Shown: positions 1-11,005, counted from the first letter of the stretch. The stretch is 64,000 bases of DNA from Artemisia argyi (GCA_030686995.1 CM060691.1:88595055-88659054); one strand, 5' to 3'. A program made the numbers and translations. Notes: a model not told the origin generated them from the letters alone.

Positions 1-453
1 GGATTTTTACTTAAATCTATCGCACCTTTGTTATCGCACAAAATGGGGACATTTTCTAACCTAATGCCATAGTCTACGAGAGCTTGTTTCATCCCTAGTG
101 CTTGTTGACATGCCTTTCCAGCGCTTACATATTCGGCTTCGGTGGTAGAAATAGCAAGAGCGGTTTGCTTCTTTGAAAACCAAGATGTTAGACAACATCC
201 CATAAACGTGCAAATACCTCTAGTGCTTTTTCTATCTATGTAGTCTCCCGCATGATCCGAATCCGCATAGACGATGGTTTCTATGCCAGATCCCTTAGGA
301 TACCATAATCCTAAGTGTATAGTACCTTTAATGTATCGGAAGATACGCTTAACCACTTCTAGGTGTGAGGTTTTGGGATCCTCTTGAAAACGGGCACAAA
401 GGCAAACACTAAACATGATATCGGGTCTACTTGCCGTCAAGTATAGTAAACTA
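1..453 (-). pseudogene. Copia RNase H region (3' part of element C pol)
   Basis: The reverse complement is fully open and reads as the end of the copia reverse transcriptase and the RNase H domain. It includes the TASRPDI block, a YADSDHAGD motif and the STTEAEYVSA motif carrying an acidic catalytic residue. It is cut off from the rest of the polyprotein by the CACTA insertion at 454 and runs off the left edge of the window. It is called a pseudogene because the parent gag-pol frame is interrupted and has several stop codons. Confidence 0.9.
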
Positions 454-720
454 CACTACTACATAAAAGGCTATAAACATCCCCAAATAGACACTGGTTA
501 TATAAAACCCTGTTCCTATGATGAAAAACTATCAGAAATGGAACGAATTGAGACTGGTTTTCTTGAAAACCCCAGTTTCCATAATACGAAACGCGTAAAA
601 ACTGGTTTTGCGGGAGATAACCGGTCTTTTTACACAATCAAAGACACATGTACATAGGTAACAACATGTCTTTCTGTATTTATGTTATAGACACCATTTT
701 TTAAGAAGCAACCGGTGTGA
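454..720. repeat. Left TIR and subterminal repeats of Pack-CACTA
   Basis: The TIR begins CACTACTACATAAAAGG. Over the next 250 bases ACTGGTT/AACCGGT-type motifs recur about six times in both orientations, which is the transposase-binding layout expected at a CACTA end. Confidence 0.8.
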
Positions 721-1419
721 GTACTCTCTATAATAAACTTCCATCCCTTAACAACTCTCCAAACCTTGCACACCAAATTCTGAAAATAATGTGCAAATAC
801 TAGTAATTATTAATATTTTAAATCACCATCTAATAACATAACCAATAAAAATAAATAAACGTAATTGCTAAAAACAAGCAGATATACAACATTTTATTTA
901 CATAATTGTAACCATTAATATATACTAGGTACTATCATTTATTATATTCTTATAAAAGATATCATCTTTTATATATGGTTGTTTTGTAAATTTGTGTGCT
1001 TTTTTACTATATTACATGTACAATCGAAGATTTTGTTTCATATGTACCAAAGATATTGAATTGATAGCTGAACATATAATGATCCGTCAATATAAGGTAT
1101 TTTGCTAAAACTTTTGTGTTAGCGGTATTTGGATAATTTATCTTTTCTAACATTCATCTGTTGTATATTTAAAGTACAACTCGTATCTCGTTCGGTATTT
1201 GTCTAATAGAGGTTATATTTACAGAGAAAAGTTTATTTAAAGACTAAGTTTTTGTTGTATATTGAGGGTTTAATCTCCACTATCTATTTAGTTAAATCTA
1301 ATGGTGGAGATCAATTTAAGATTTAATTTTTCAACGAATTTCCTTGTCTTTTCTTTATTTTTTTTTGGTTTTCCTTTTTTTTTTCACGCATACTAAAAAA
1401 CTTCTTGTTTGTATAGGTT

Positions 1420-2515
1420 TTTGTTCGTTAGCTTTCATACGTTTTCGTCGGTTTACTTACCTTTTCATCCATTTTCATGTGTTTTGGTACGCTTTCATAC
1501 GTTTTGGCCCATTTTCATACGTTTTTATGCATTTTCGTCCGTTTTTATACTTTTTCGGCCATTTTCAGGCTCTTTATACGTTACATACATTTTCGTCCGT
1601 TTTCTTATGTTTTTGGCCATTTTTTAGACGTTTTCCTACATTTACATACGTTTCCGTCCATTTTATGCCGTTCTCACATGTTTTCGTCCGTTTTCATACA
1701 TTTTTAAAATTTTCATACGTTTTGGTCCATTTTTGTACGTTTTCGTCTATTTTCATAGTTTTCGTCCATTTTTATATGTTTTCATTTGTATTCGTACGTT
1801 TTCGGCCATTTTCAAACACTTTTATACATTTTCATGCATTTTCTTTCGTTTTCCTACATTTTTGGCCGTTTTCCTACATTTTCATTCGTTTCATGCCGTT
1901 TTTATACATTTTATGCCGTTTTCATATGTTTTGGTCCATTTACTTACGTTTTGGATGGTTTTCATATGTTTTGGTCCATTTTGTTTAGATCAGTTTTCAT
2001 ACGTTTTCGTCTATTTTTTCCATTTCATACGTTTTCAATTATTTTCAGATGCTTTTATACGTTTGCATATATTTTCGTCCGTTTTCATACGTTTTCGGCC
2101 GTTTTAGACATTTTCCTACATTTTCGTCCGTTTTTATACATTTTATTCCGTTCACAGACGTTTTTATACATTTTCGTCCGTTTTCATAAGTTTTCGTCTG
2201 TTTTCATACGTTTTCGTCCATTTTTTTACCTTTTCGTTCATTTTCACATGTTTACGTCTATTTTCATACTTTTTCGTCCGTTTACATACATTTTCGTCTG
2301 TTTTCGTCCATTTTCATACGTTTTCCTCCGCTTCTATACATTTCATCCGTTTTTATACGTTTTGTCTGTTATCATATGTTTTCGTCCATTCTATTACCTT
2401 TTCGTCCGTTTTTGTTTGTTTTTCATACGTTTTCGGTTGTTTTCGTCTGTTTTCATATGTTTTCGTCTGTTATCATACATTTTCGTTAGTTTTTATACTT
2501 TTTCCTTGGTAAAAA
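1420..2515. repeat. Degenerate ~20-bp tandem repeat (about 1.1 kb)
   Basis: A long array alternates TTTTCATACG with TTTTCGTCCG/TTTTCGTCCA, giving a roughly 20-bp period (two ~10-bp half-units) with point changes and small indels. All forward frames stay open for long stretches and give Phe-rich nonsense reading frames, a side effect of the repeat. I read it as non-coding minisatellite DNA inside the CACTA element, not a gene. Confidence 0.88.
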
Positions 2516-2860
2516 TTCAGTGACAACTTACAAGTGGTCACTAAATTTATATGTTAGGTATTTTTATCTAGAATAGTGACAAGAAATTTGGTCATTAACA
2601 TGATAAATATTAGTGACGAAATGTTGGTCACTATTTCATGCAACGCTATGACTAAATTCTATAAAATGATTAAAGATAAGGGAAATTACATATATATACT
2701 TACTAAAATTGAAAATTCATATACTTATCCCAAAATTTGTAAACACTATCACGCGATACGAATCAAAATTTTGTATTAAAGACAAATATGCAAATATTTA
2801 CCTTTATTTAGTACAATCTCCCCTAAATATATCATTTGAAACATAAACTTTCAAACATAG

Positions 2861-3133
2861 TATAGTTTATTAGAGCTGAGCATCGGTCCCGGACCGGACT
2901 GGACCGAAAAAGATCAAGACCGAATTAGCCCAAAAGCCGAGACTGAGGACTGGAGCGAATGTGGTCGGTCCGGTCCGGTCTAACAAAGCAAAATAGTTGG
3001 TTCGTGGTCTGGACCGGACCGGACCAACCAAGACCGAGACCGAATTAGCCGAGACTGAGGACCGGACCGAATATGGTCGGTCCAGTTCGATCCGGTCCGG
3101 TCCGTTCGGGTGGTTTGCTCAGCCCTATAGTTT
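2861..3133. mobile_element. MITE-like inverted repeat with GGTCCGGACC core
   Basis: The segment starts near TAGAGCTGAGCA and ends at TGCTCAGCCCTA, so both ends share an inverted GCTGAGCA. The interior is filled with GGTCCGGACCGG-type palindromic units. TATAGTTT occurs at 2861-2868 and again at 3126-3133, fitting an 8-bp duplication of the hAT class, though the left boundary is one or two bases uncertain. Confidence 0.6.
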
Positions 3134-3193
3134 TTCATTAATATGTTAAAATGTAAACATAACATGTATATTGTGAAAAAAATAACTTAGATT

Positions 3194-3194
3194 T

Positions 3195-3263
<69 letters not shown>
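3194..3263. repeat. (TA)n microsatellite
   Basis: Uninterrupted TA dinucleotides for about 65 bases. Confidence 0.97.
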
Positions 3264-3267
<4 letters not shown>

Positions 3268-3711
3268 GTGTCTTGTACCCATTAATCTTTTATAACAATT
3301 GTTCCTCATATTCATCATCTCGAGACTTTTTCCTCACATTCATCAAACATGCCTTGTATTAATTGATCAATTAATACAATGGTGTATTCATATTTCTTCA
3401 ATGCCTTGTATTAATTGATCGATTATATTACGATCGACCAGTTAACATGCTATCGGAAGTTACTTTTCAGGTACCGTAATTATCAATAATATATGCTTTA
3501 TTGATTGAAGGTATATAGCTTGATTATCATACATATATCTCATTTTATTTTGATTTTGATTGTGGTCTCATAAAATGATTTAAGCTATGTTTGTTTAGTG
3601 GATCTATTATTATAATTTATGGTGATTTTAATTACATGATTTTATAGGTTCAATAGCTGTTTAGTCCATCAATTGTATAGTACTTGCGCATTTTCTTTTG
3701 CGTGTGCGCAA

Positions 3712-3945
3712 GTGTTTGATAAGATGCTTCAATTAAAGCATTAGTAGTTGTAGCCCAGGTGTTTGATAAAATGCTTCAATGAAAGCATTAATAGTTGTAG
3801 GCCAGTTGTTTGATAAAATGCTTCAATTAAAGCATTAGTAGTTGCAGGCCAGGTGTTCGACTAAATGCTTCAATGAAAGCATTAGTAGTTGTGGTCTAAG
3901 TGTTTGATAAAATGCTTCGGTGAAAACATTAGGTGAAAACATTAG
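3712..3945. repeat. 47-bp tandem repeat with internal hairpin
   Basis: Four to five copies of a ~47-bp unit beginning GTGTTTGATAAAATGCTTCA. Each unit holds the small palindrome ATGCTTCAATTAAAGCAT, so the single strand can fold into a row of hairpins. It lies about 600 bp upstream of the captured tryptophan synthase fragment. I cannot tell whether it came with that gene. Confidence 0.85.
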
Positions 3946-4545
3946 GTGTTGACTGGGTTGATGTGGTTTCATGTGGAATTAGGTCGTAATTTTCTTCGGA
4001 TTTAAAGTTGCTGTTAACTGATTCCATCTCATTAACGGTTGTTAACAGTTGTAGAGATTGGTTGAGTTAATAAGTAAAAGTTTAGAAGTGTATTAAATTT
4101 CATGCAACCCATAGTCTAACCATTTTTTGAACCTTTTGGATCCGTTTTGACTTGTTACCAATCGACTCAATCGTTTTCTCACATCTATTAAACCCTCACA
4201 TTGTACAAAGGGAGCCTTCTCTAAGTCCAACATAAACTAATTATATAATACTAATGTTAGTGTAATGGAGTATTTTATATGGGAATGATAAGAGAGGTTC
4301 AATCTTCTTGGACCTAAGGTAAAAGTTTTTTGTTTCGATCTTATAAATTGTTATATATTTAAAAAGTTGTATATTCTTCTATAAAACAGTTTATGTAAAT
4401 AATATTTAGTTGTACAAAGTAATGCTGATGGGTCAATGCAATTTAGGGGGTGCTAAAAAGCTCCCGTTTTGACCCTTTATCAGATCCAACAAGTTTGCCA
4501 CTTCTGATGAGTGTTCTTACATGCTTCTTTATGTTTTAAATGTAG

Positions 4546-4849
4546 CATTCATCCCATATATTACATCCTATATGATCTTGACTTATCAACAACGGTAGAA
4601 GCATTGAAGGTGCTTGATTCTTGTGGATCAGATATAATTGAATTGGTTGTTCCATATTCTGACCCATTGGCTGATGAGCAGTCATCCAGGTTATATAGCG
4701 CAAATCGCTACCTATTGTTTAAGAATTGAATATTCCTTCAGGTCTACATGTAATGCTCATTTTTGTTCTTGTTTTTCATGTAGGCTGCAGTCACACAAGC
4801 ATTGGCTAGAGGGACCAATTTTGATTCAATTCTTAATATGTTGAATAAG
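4546..4849 (+). pseudogene. Captured tryptophan synthase alpha chain fragment (two exons and an intron)
   Basis: Two exon pieces with splice signals match the plant tryptophan synthase alpha subunit (indole-3-glycerol phosphate to indole, plastid tryptophan pathway). Exon piece 1 (4546-4689) follows a TGTAG acceptor and contains [20 protein letters not shown] and PYSDPLAD. It has an indel near its start and another after PLAD. A GT donor follows at 4690. Exon piece 2 (4784-4849), after CATGTAG, reads as the next segment (ALARGTNFDSILNML) and ends at a GT donor. Only about 70 residues of a ~270-residue enzyme are present, so it is a non-functional passenger of the CACTA element. The retained intron shows capture at DNA level, not by retroposition. 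Confidence 0.85.
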
Positions 4850-5057
4850 GTACGCTTTGTTCATCATGAATGAATAATATTTAATAAATTATTTAAAAAG
4901 AGAAGAGTTTAAAGGGTTAGAAGTTGTCCAGAGTATAGTTTACTGTTCACAGCTATTGTAAGTTCTTTATTCAAATAATTTAGATCATGTTAATAGCTGC
5001 TTGAGGTAATCATATTGCTATAATAGTTGTATATGTATATGATTTGAAAATAATGTA

Positions 5058-5200
5058 AAAACTGCAGAGGGCCAACCCGACTACAACACCCCAAATTTGT
5101 CTCCTGTAAGTTCAAACTTGGGCTCTAATCAGAACTTCATAAAGTAAAATATCATATGGCGTCACCATTAGGTATGACTTAGTTGCACCTCTGCAGTTTT
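5058..5200. repeat. Short inverted-repeat element between captured exons
   Basis: A perfect 13-bp inverted pair, AAAACTGCAGAGG at 5058-5070 and its complement at 5188-5200, encloses about 117 bp. It could be a tiny MITE inserted in captured intron DNA; no clear target duplication was seen. Confidence 0.45.
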
Positions 5201-5223
5201 CTTGATACAGTCTTCTTTTGTAG

Positions 5224-5306
5224 AATTGGCTGGAGTTGAGGTTGATCCGCTCGGGGACTTTAACAAAGAATCAGAAAGAATATTAGGAAAACTCGTATTT
5301 GGAAAA
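5224..5306 (+). pseudogene. Captured aspartyl-tRNA synthetase exon fragment (probable)
   Basis: An 83-bp open stretch between a TTTTGTAG acceptor and a GTAAGT donor reads AGVEVDPLGDFNKESERILG, which closely resembles the class II cytosolic aspartyl-tRNA synthetase segment (AGVEVDPLGD, then N-x-ESER-x-LG-x-LV). That enzyme charges tRNA-Asp. After the following intron another acceptor at about 5410 leads into a short stretch that may hold a degraded piece of the next exon, but the match is only a few residues. It comes from a different gene than the tryptophan synthase piece upstream, so the CACTA element has picked up at least two host loci. Confidence 0.7.
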
Positions 5307-5666
5307 GTAAGTCCTCATTTGTCATTGTTAAATAAGTTAGCAATTTGTTTCTCACACTGAAATCCCGTCTTATTTGTTGTATAACCATTTGTTTCCTTAA
5401 TTTACATGTAGGTACCTTGCAGTGACGAGCGTCCATTAGAGAACAAAAAGTAGAATGCCATGATTGGTGCATGATTTACATTGTGGCGCGGCTAATCCCA
5501 GAGAATTATGTTCATTTTTGTTGGATTCTAGCGTTTTTCTCTATTGTTGTTCGTTGAATTCTAGTGTTTTAATTTGGATTTTGTCGAGAATTTATGTTCA
5601 GTTGAATTGAAGTATTACTATATCTTAAATTACTTTGTTGTTTTCGACATTTGTGGGGTATTTTAT

Positions 5667-5670
<4 letters not shown>

Positions 5671-5731
<61 letters not shown>
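5671..5731. repeat. (TA)n microsatellite
   Basis: Uninterrupted TA repeats of about 60 bases near the right end of the Pack-CACTA. Confidence 0.97.
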
Positions 5732-5734
<3 letters not shown>

Positions 5735-5879
5735 GTGTCAAATTGTAGATTATAGGATTTCTAAAAAATTGGAAAATTTTAGAAAATAATTTTTTTGTTA
5801 AAATAAAATAATAAAATAGATTTTCAAAAAGATAGGTTTTAAGATAAAAAAAACTTGTCTTTTTACTCTATATAAAGAC

Positions 5880-6130
5880 AGGTTGGATGCTTTTATAAAG
5901 ACTTGTTATAGGAGAACCGGTGTCAATGTCAAATAACAATATGTTTATTTACTCTATAATGAAGACCGATTTTTAGGAGAAAACCAGTGTCGATGCTTCT
6001 AATAGAGACAGGTTGCCAAACCGGTTTCTATATGTTTCGATTATAGAGATACCCCCCTTCAGAGAGTGGTTGAAAAACCACTCTTCGTGGGCGATTTCGA
6101 CCGGTTTCTATGAGATTTTTTGTAGTAGTG
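5880..6130. repeat. Right TIR and subterminal repeats of Pack-CACTA
   Basis: Motifs such as AACCGGTGTC, AACCAGTGTC, AACCGGTTTCT and GACCGGTTTCTATG recur, then the element ends in TGTAGTAGTG. The arrangement mirrors the left subterminal region. Confidence 0.8.
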
Positions 6131-6133
6131 CTA

Positions 6134-9100
6134 CCTATCATTCCTCTATACTTGATGTTATCTACGGACTCACCTTCATCGTCCTTTGTGAGCTTTACTT
6201 CCGTAGACATGGGAGTTTTCATGGGTTTTGAGTCTTCTAGGCCAAATTTCTTAAGCATTTCCTTAATGTACTTAGATTGGTTAAAAAATATTCCATCTTC
6301 TAATTGTTTTATTTGTAATCCTAGGAAGAAGTTAAGTTCACCCATCATACTCATCTCAAACTCATCATGCATGATTTTGGCAAATTCATCACACATGTCT
6401 TGACAAGTCGATCCAAATATAATGTCATCAACATATATTTGGACAATGATGAGATTTGGGTCTTTCCTTTTAGTGAAAAGAGTGTTATCTACCATTCCCA
6501 TGGAATAATCATGTTTAATAAGAAAAGCTTTTAATCGATCATACCAAGCTTTGGGAGCTTGTTTGAGTCCATACAAAGCTTTCTTTAACTTATAAACATA
6601 ATCAGGTTTTGCGAAGTCAATGAATCCTGGAGGTTGTGCCACATATACCTCCTCATTGATAAAACCGTTAAGGGATGCACTTTTCACGTCCATTTGGAAC
6701 AACTTAAAATCTAGGGCGCAAGCATAGGCAAGTAATAGCCTAATTGATTCTAGTCTAGCTACGGGGGCATAAGTTTCGTCATAATCAATTCCTTCTTGTT
6801 CATTTTAACCTTGGGCAACTAACCAAGCTTTGTTAATAGTAACTATTCCATTCTCATCTAACTTATTCCTATATACCCATTTAGTTCCTATGATGGTCAT
6901 ATTCTTTGGATTTGGGACTAATTCCCAAACATCATTTGCCTTAAATTGACTTAATTCTTCTTGCATAGCTATAACCCAACTTTCATCTTTTAAAGCCTCA
7001 TTAATATTCTTAGGTTCTATTGCTGAGAGGAAACAAAAGAAATTGTTTTTATCTTGGGCTTGTGACCTAAGGGTTCTTTGGTTAAGATGTCCGATTATAT
7101 TATCTAATGGATGTGATCTAGATTCTTTTATATTAACAGTTTCATTATTTTCTAAGTGAATGTCTTCATTATCATTTCCTATGGGTTTTGTTTTACTAAC
7201 CTCAATAGCTTCATCTTCGACTAAATCATTATCTTCTAAAGGTAATGTTTTAGGAGGTGGTGGTGTTTCATCAAATGTTACATTTAGTGATTCCTCTACT
7301 TTCATGGAGTATTTGTTAAGTATTATATATGTTTTGCTATTTTGTGAGTATCCTAAAAATATTCCTTCATATGATTTTGGATCAAACTTAGTGAGGTAAT
7401 CTTTAGTGTTTAGAATATAACATTTACTTCCAAATACCCTAAAGTAGCTTAAGTTTGGTTTTCTACCTCTTAATAACTCATAAGGAGTTTTTCCTAGAAT
7501 TCTCCTAATTGATACCCTATTTAAAATATAAGTCGATGTATCTACGGCGTGACACCAAAATTTTTGTGGGATGGATTGTTCATTTAACATAGTTCTACTC
7601 ATTTTTTGTAGTGACCTATTTTTTCTTTCTACTACGCCATTTGATTGAGGAGTACGAGGAGCGGAGAAATTGTGAGATATTCCATTTAACTCACAATATT
7701 TTCCGAATTGTACTTCGTTATCAAATTCCCTACCATGGTCCGTCCTAATGGCAACTATTGAGCATCTTAATTTATTTTGAATCATTTTACTAAATATTTC
7801 AAATTTTTCAAAGGCTTGGGTTTTGTCACTTAAAAACCTAGTCCACGTGTATCGTGAGTAGTCATCTACTATTACTAAGGTATATTTGTTTCCTCCATAG
7901 CTCCGCACAGCGGATGGACCAAAAAGATCCATATGTAATAATTCTAGGCACCTAGTAGTGGATACTATATTCTTAGCTTTGTGACTAGCATGAGCTTGTT
8001 TTCCAATTTTACATGCATCACAGAAATGTTTGTCATATTTTAGATTAGGCAAATTTCTAACTAATTCCTTAGAGGCCAAAGATTGTATTTGTTGCATGTT
8101 AGCATGTCCTAATCTCCTATGCCACAATGTAGAGTTTTCATCTAGGGTCGTTAGGCATATCCTATCCTCAGGCTTGTTTACTAGTTTCATAACATATATG
8201 CCACCTTTCCTAATTCCTCTACCTATAATTTTTCCATTCTTAACTATTTCGCTATCCTCTTCGGTAAATGTGACTCTACATTTATTATCACATATTTGTC
8301 CTACACTAAGCAAGTTATATGTTAAATTATCTACATGCTATACATTTTCAATGGTAAGTGAGTCTTGAGAAATCGTACTTTTGCAAATGATTTTTCCACG
8401 TAAGTCACTACCAAAAATAACGTTACCTCCATTGTATGCCTTGTATGTAGAGAATAGCTTGCGGTTCCCCGTCATGTGCCTCGAACATCCGCTATCTTTG
8501 ATCCATTCGTCAGGTTCCAAGTCAATTCCTAAAAATATTTCGTCGGTTTCTTTTGCCATAAAACACTTTTCGTCTCTTGGCTTTTCAACTTCTTCTTTGT
8601 CACTATCACTCCATGTTCCACTAACAAAAGCGCCTTGATTTTCATAACCCGGTGGCTTTAGACATTCGCCAATGAGATGATTTGGACTTCCACATCTAAA
8701 GCACTTTCTTTTCCCGTAGTTTTCACTTCTATTTCTTTGGAATGCTTTTCTTTCATCTCGTGATGATCTAGTGAATCTTCCTCGTCTCTTGAAGAATTTC
8801 TTGAATTCTCTTACGGCCATTGCATATTCTTCATCTTCACTTTCGTCACTTGAATCATCATCATCACTAGGTTCCTTTTTGGCTTTTAGAGCAATGGATT
8901 TGGTTTGTTCTTTCTTAACTTTGACCGTTTCCGAATCTCTTCTTATGATTTCTTCATGAACCTTCAAGTTGCCAATTAGTTCATCTAGTGATAAGGTCAT
9001 CAAGTTCTTTAATTCTTCAATTGCCGTGACCTTAGCTCGCCATTTTGGATGTAATGCCCTAAGAAATTTCCTAACACAATTTTTACTAGAAAATGTCTCA

Positions 9101-9591
9101 TCAAGTGCTTTTAAACTTGTGATAATAGTGTTAAACGTAGCAAAAGCATTATCAATTGATTCCTCTTCCGGAATCGTAAATTGTTCATATTGTTGTACAA
9201 GAAGATCTATTTTATTATCTTTGACTTGGCTATTACCTTGGTGAGTAATTAGTAAAGAATCCCAAATTTATTTGGCGGTTTTACACAAAAAAATTCTTTC
9301 ATATTCTTTGCGTGGTAACGCATTATAAATAACCATTTTAGCCTCATTATTTTTTGCTAATTTCTTTTTCTAATCATCATTTTGTTCTTCGAAAGATACA
9401 ATTTCATCTATTTTAGTTTCAACATTATATTGAATAGGAGGAAAATCACCAAAGGTAATAATATGCCAAAGATCAAGATCTTTTGATTTCACATACGTTT
9501 CGAATCTATTTTTCCAATATAAAAATCCATCACTTTCAAATAGTGGTGGTCTTTGCATAGATTGCCCTTCTAAATATTTTTCAGATTCCAT
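6134..9591 (-). pseudogene. Element C gag-pol polyprotein, broken
   Basis: A single frame from the ATG at 9591 encodes, in order, a copia gag (start [10 protein letters not shown]), a CX2CX4HX4C zinc knuckle ([14 protein letters not shown], near 8690), a protease with DSG (near 8490), a GAG-pre-integrase HHCC region (near 8130-7990), an integrase core with D, D and E in HMDLFGP, RTDHG and VVERKN (near 7930-7600), and a reverse transcriptase with YVDDIIFGS (near 6430). Four in-frame stops interrupt it, at 9370-9372, 9268-9270, 8338-8340 and 6805-6807, and the frame ends at the CACTA insertion. The element is dead as an autonomous copy. The gag start and LTR type are shared with element B. Confidence 0.93.
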
Positions 9592-9644
9592 AGATCGTTA
9601 CAAGTTTTAAAATACAATATATTTTAAAAATCTTGCTAGACGCG

Positions 9645-9659
9645 GCTCTTGATACCAAT
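9645..9659 (-). other. Primer-binding site of element C (initiator tRNA-Met)
   Basis: The minus strand next to the LTR reads TTGGTATCAAGAGCC, matching the TGGTATCA start typical of copia elements primed by initiator tRNA-Met. It fixes the orientation and the inner LTR edge at 9660. Confidence 0.85.
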
Positions 9660-11005
9660 TGTAGAAAACTAGAAGAGGGTTTGAATAGTTTTACGTCTTT
9701 TTAATTTGTTATAAAAGATAGTTTTAGTGTTTTCTTAGCTTTTAAAAACTTAGATTCGATAATATGTGATCTCAAGTCTTGCACAATATAAACAACTATC
9801 AATCAATAAGATATAACAATGATAAGTAATGAAATAAATAAGAGATGGAAAGATCGAACCGCGAGACAAGAGATTTATAGTGGTTCGGCTACAAGGACAC
9901 CTTCCTTGCCCTACTCCACTCCTCGAGCACCTAACTCGAGAGTTTTCTTCACTATATCAACAAGCTCCCTTATGGCGGAGAAAACCATACACACCAATTA
10001 ACACACCACAACTTCTTCACAACTAAGTCACAACTTCTACACAACTTCTTCAAATCAATCTAATTCACAACTAACTACTCCACGCCTATCTTCTTCACAC
10101 CAATCCACTTCACAACTAACTACTCCACACCTAGCTTCTTCACTACAATCTAATTCCTAACTTTTCTTCTTCACACCAAGCAACTAACTAATCACACAAT
10201 CTATATATCTAGCACAACTATCTACAATCAAATATACACAAATATACACAACAATCTTTACAAAAAATGATGTAAATAATCTTGATGATGTACTAACAAC
10301 TTGTATGTGGAGGTCACAACAAGTTGTAATACTTCTTGTCTTGGGAGATAGAAGTATTCTTCTCTTGCACTTGAGAGGATGATGTTTGAATCACTTTGAA
10401 ACAAAGAATTATGTACTTATGATCAAAGGATTAAGAGAAAGGAAATGTGGATCTAGAACAGAAAGTTTAGAAGTGCAAAAGGTGAGAAAATTCTGTGGGA
10501 TGAACCAATATTTATAGGGGAGAAAAATACTGTTCTGGAGCGTGGCCGGTCCCCTTAATTAATGGCCGGTCCCCTTAATGATTAAGGGGGCCGCCTAAGG
10601 AATTAAGGGGGCCGCCCCTTCAGAACGTTGGTTTTTCTTGTCTTTTAGTGGGGAATATTTTTCTGGATAAAATTTGCCATATTTGGTTGCAAATTTGAAA
10701 TAATATATTTATGATGAATTAAACATATTCTTTTAATTTCAAAAGTAATTTTGTAAAAGATATAAAATGTTTAATACATTTTATAAAAATTCTAGTGATT
10801 AGAAAAATTTTCTTTGATCATGAAATGCAATAAACCTTTTGTTTATTCATACCTTAAGTGATATGGGAGCAAAGACAAATATTAAGCACTAAAAACTTGT
10901 TTACGTCATAAGTTTTAGATTAATGAGTTTATGCTTCGTAATTATTAAAACATAGAGACATTGTTAATATGCGAACAATGTTTTAAGACATTATTTATGT
11001 CAACA
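9660..11005 (-). repeat. 5' LTR of element C (1,346 bp)
   Basis: The LTR runs from TGTAGAAAAC at 9660 to TCAACA at 11005 (on the minus strand TGTTGACATA ... TTCTACA). Its outer and inner ends are homologous to the LTR of element B. A TATA box (minus-strand CTATAAATATTGG, near 10507-10518) lies directly downstream of a cluster of GC-rich palindromes. The rest is AT-rich with CACTTCTTCACAAC-type short repeats at 10000-10190 and no gene. Confidence 0.9.
10507..10612 (-). promoter_or_regulatory. LTR promoter: palindrome cluster plus TATA box
   Basis: On the minus strand, units of the type GGCGGCCCCCTTAAT and ATTAAGGGGACCGGCC form inverted pairs (10543-10612). They are followed by CTCCAGAACAGTATTTTT and then CCTATAAATATT (10507-10518). 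Element B has the same order: palindromes, CTCCAGAACAGTA, TATAAATA. This suggests a conserved core promoter. Confidence 0.7.

Larger units (their letters stand above)
454..6130. mobile_element. Pack-CACTA element carrying host gene fragments
   Basis: This CACTA (En/Spm) DNA transposon of 5,677 bp has terminal inverted repeats starting CACTACTACA at 454 and ending TGTAGTAGTG at 6130. The 3-bp target duplication CTA flanks it (451-453 and 6131-6133), and the copia frame outside is continuous once one CTA is removed. Short AACCGGT/ACTGGTTT motifs repeat in both subterminal regions, as usual for CACTA ends. I see no TNPD/TNPA-like transposase, so it is probably non-autonomous. Inside are a long 20-bp tandem repeat, a MITE, a 47-bp repeat, TA microsatellites and exon fragments of two host genes. 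The stretch 840-1340 shows only AT-rich sequence. Confidence 0.92.
1..11005 (-). mobile_element. Element C: Ty1/copia (Sirevirus-type) LTR retrotransposon, left end outside window
   Basis: Minus-strand copia element. Reading from high to low coordinates, the visible parts are a 5' LTR (9660-11005), a primer-binding site complementary to initiator tRNA-Met next to it, one gag-pol frame (9591 to 6134) and the RNase H part (453 to 1). The 3' LTR lies left of the window. A CACTA transposon (454-6130) splits the reverse transcriptase/RNase H region; removing it with one 3-bp duplication restores phase. The five bases outside the LTR (ACATG, 11006-11010) would be the target duplication, but the partner is not visible. 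Element B is a relative: gag N-termini and LTR ends match closely. Confidence 0.9.

Noticed and set aside
1344..2523. Phe-rich ORFs of 72-245 codons in all forward frames
   Set aside because: They arise from the 20-bp tandem repeat, which lacks stop codons in several frames at once; there is no codon structure or domain.
3712..3945. Repeat array that could look like CRISPR
   Set aside because: Units are contiguous tandem copies without unique spacers and sit in a plant transposon.
5404..5460. Third captured exon (next aspartyl-tRNA synthetase exon)
   Set aside because: Only four or five residues match after a plausible acceptor; too weak to annotate separately.
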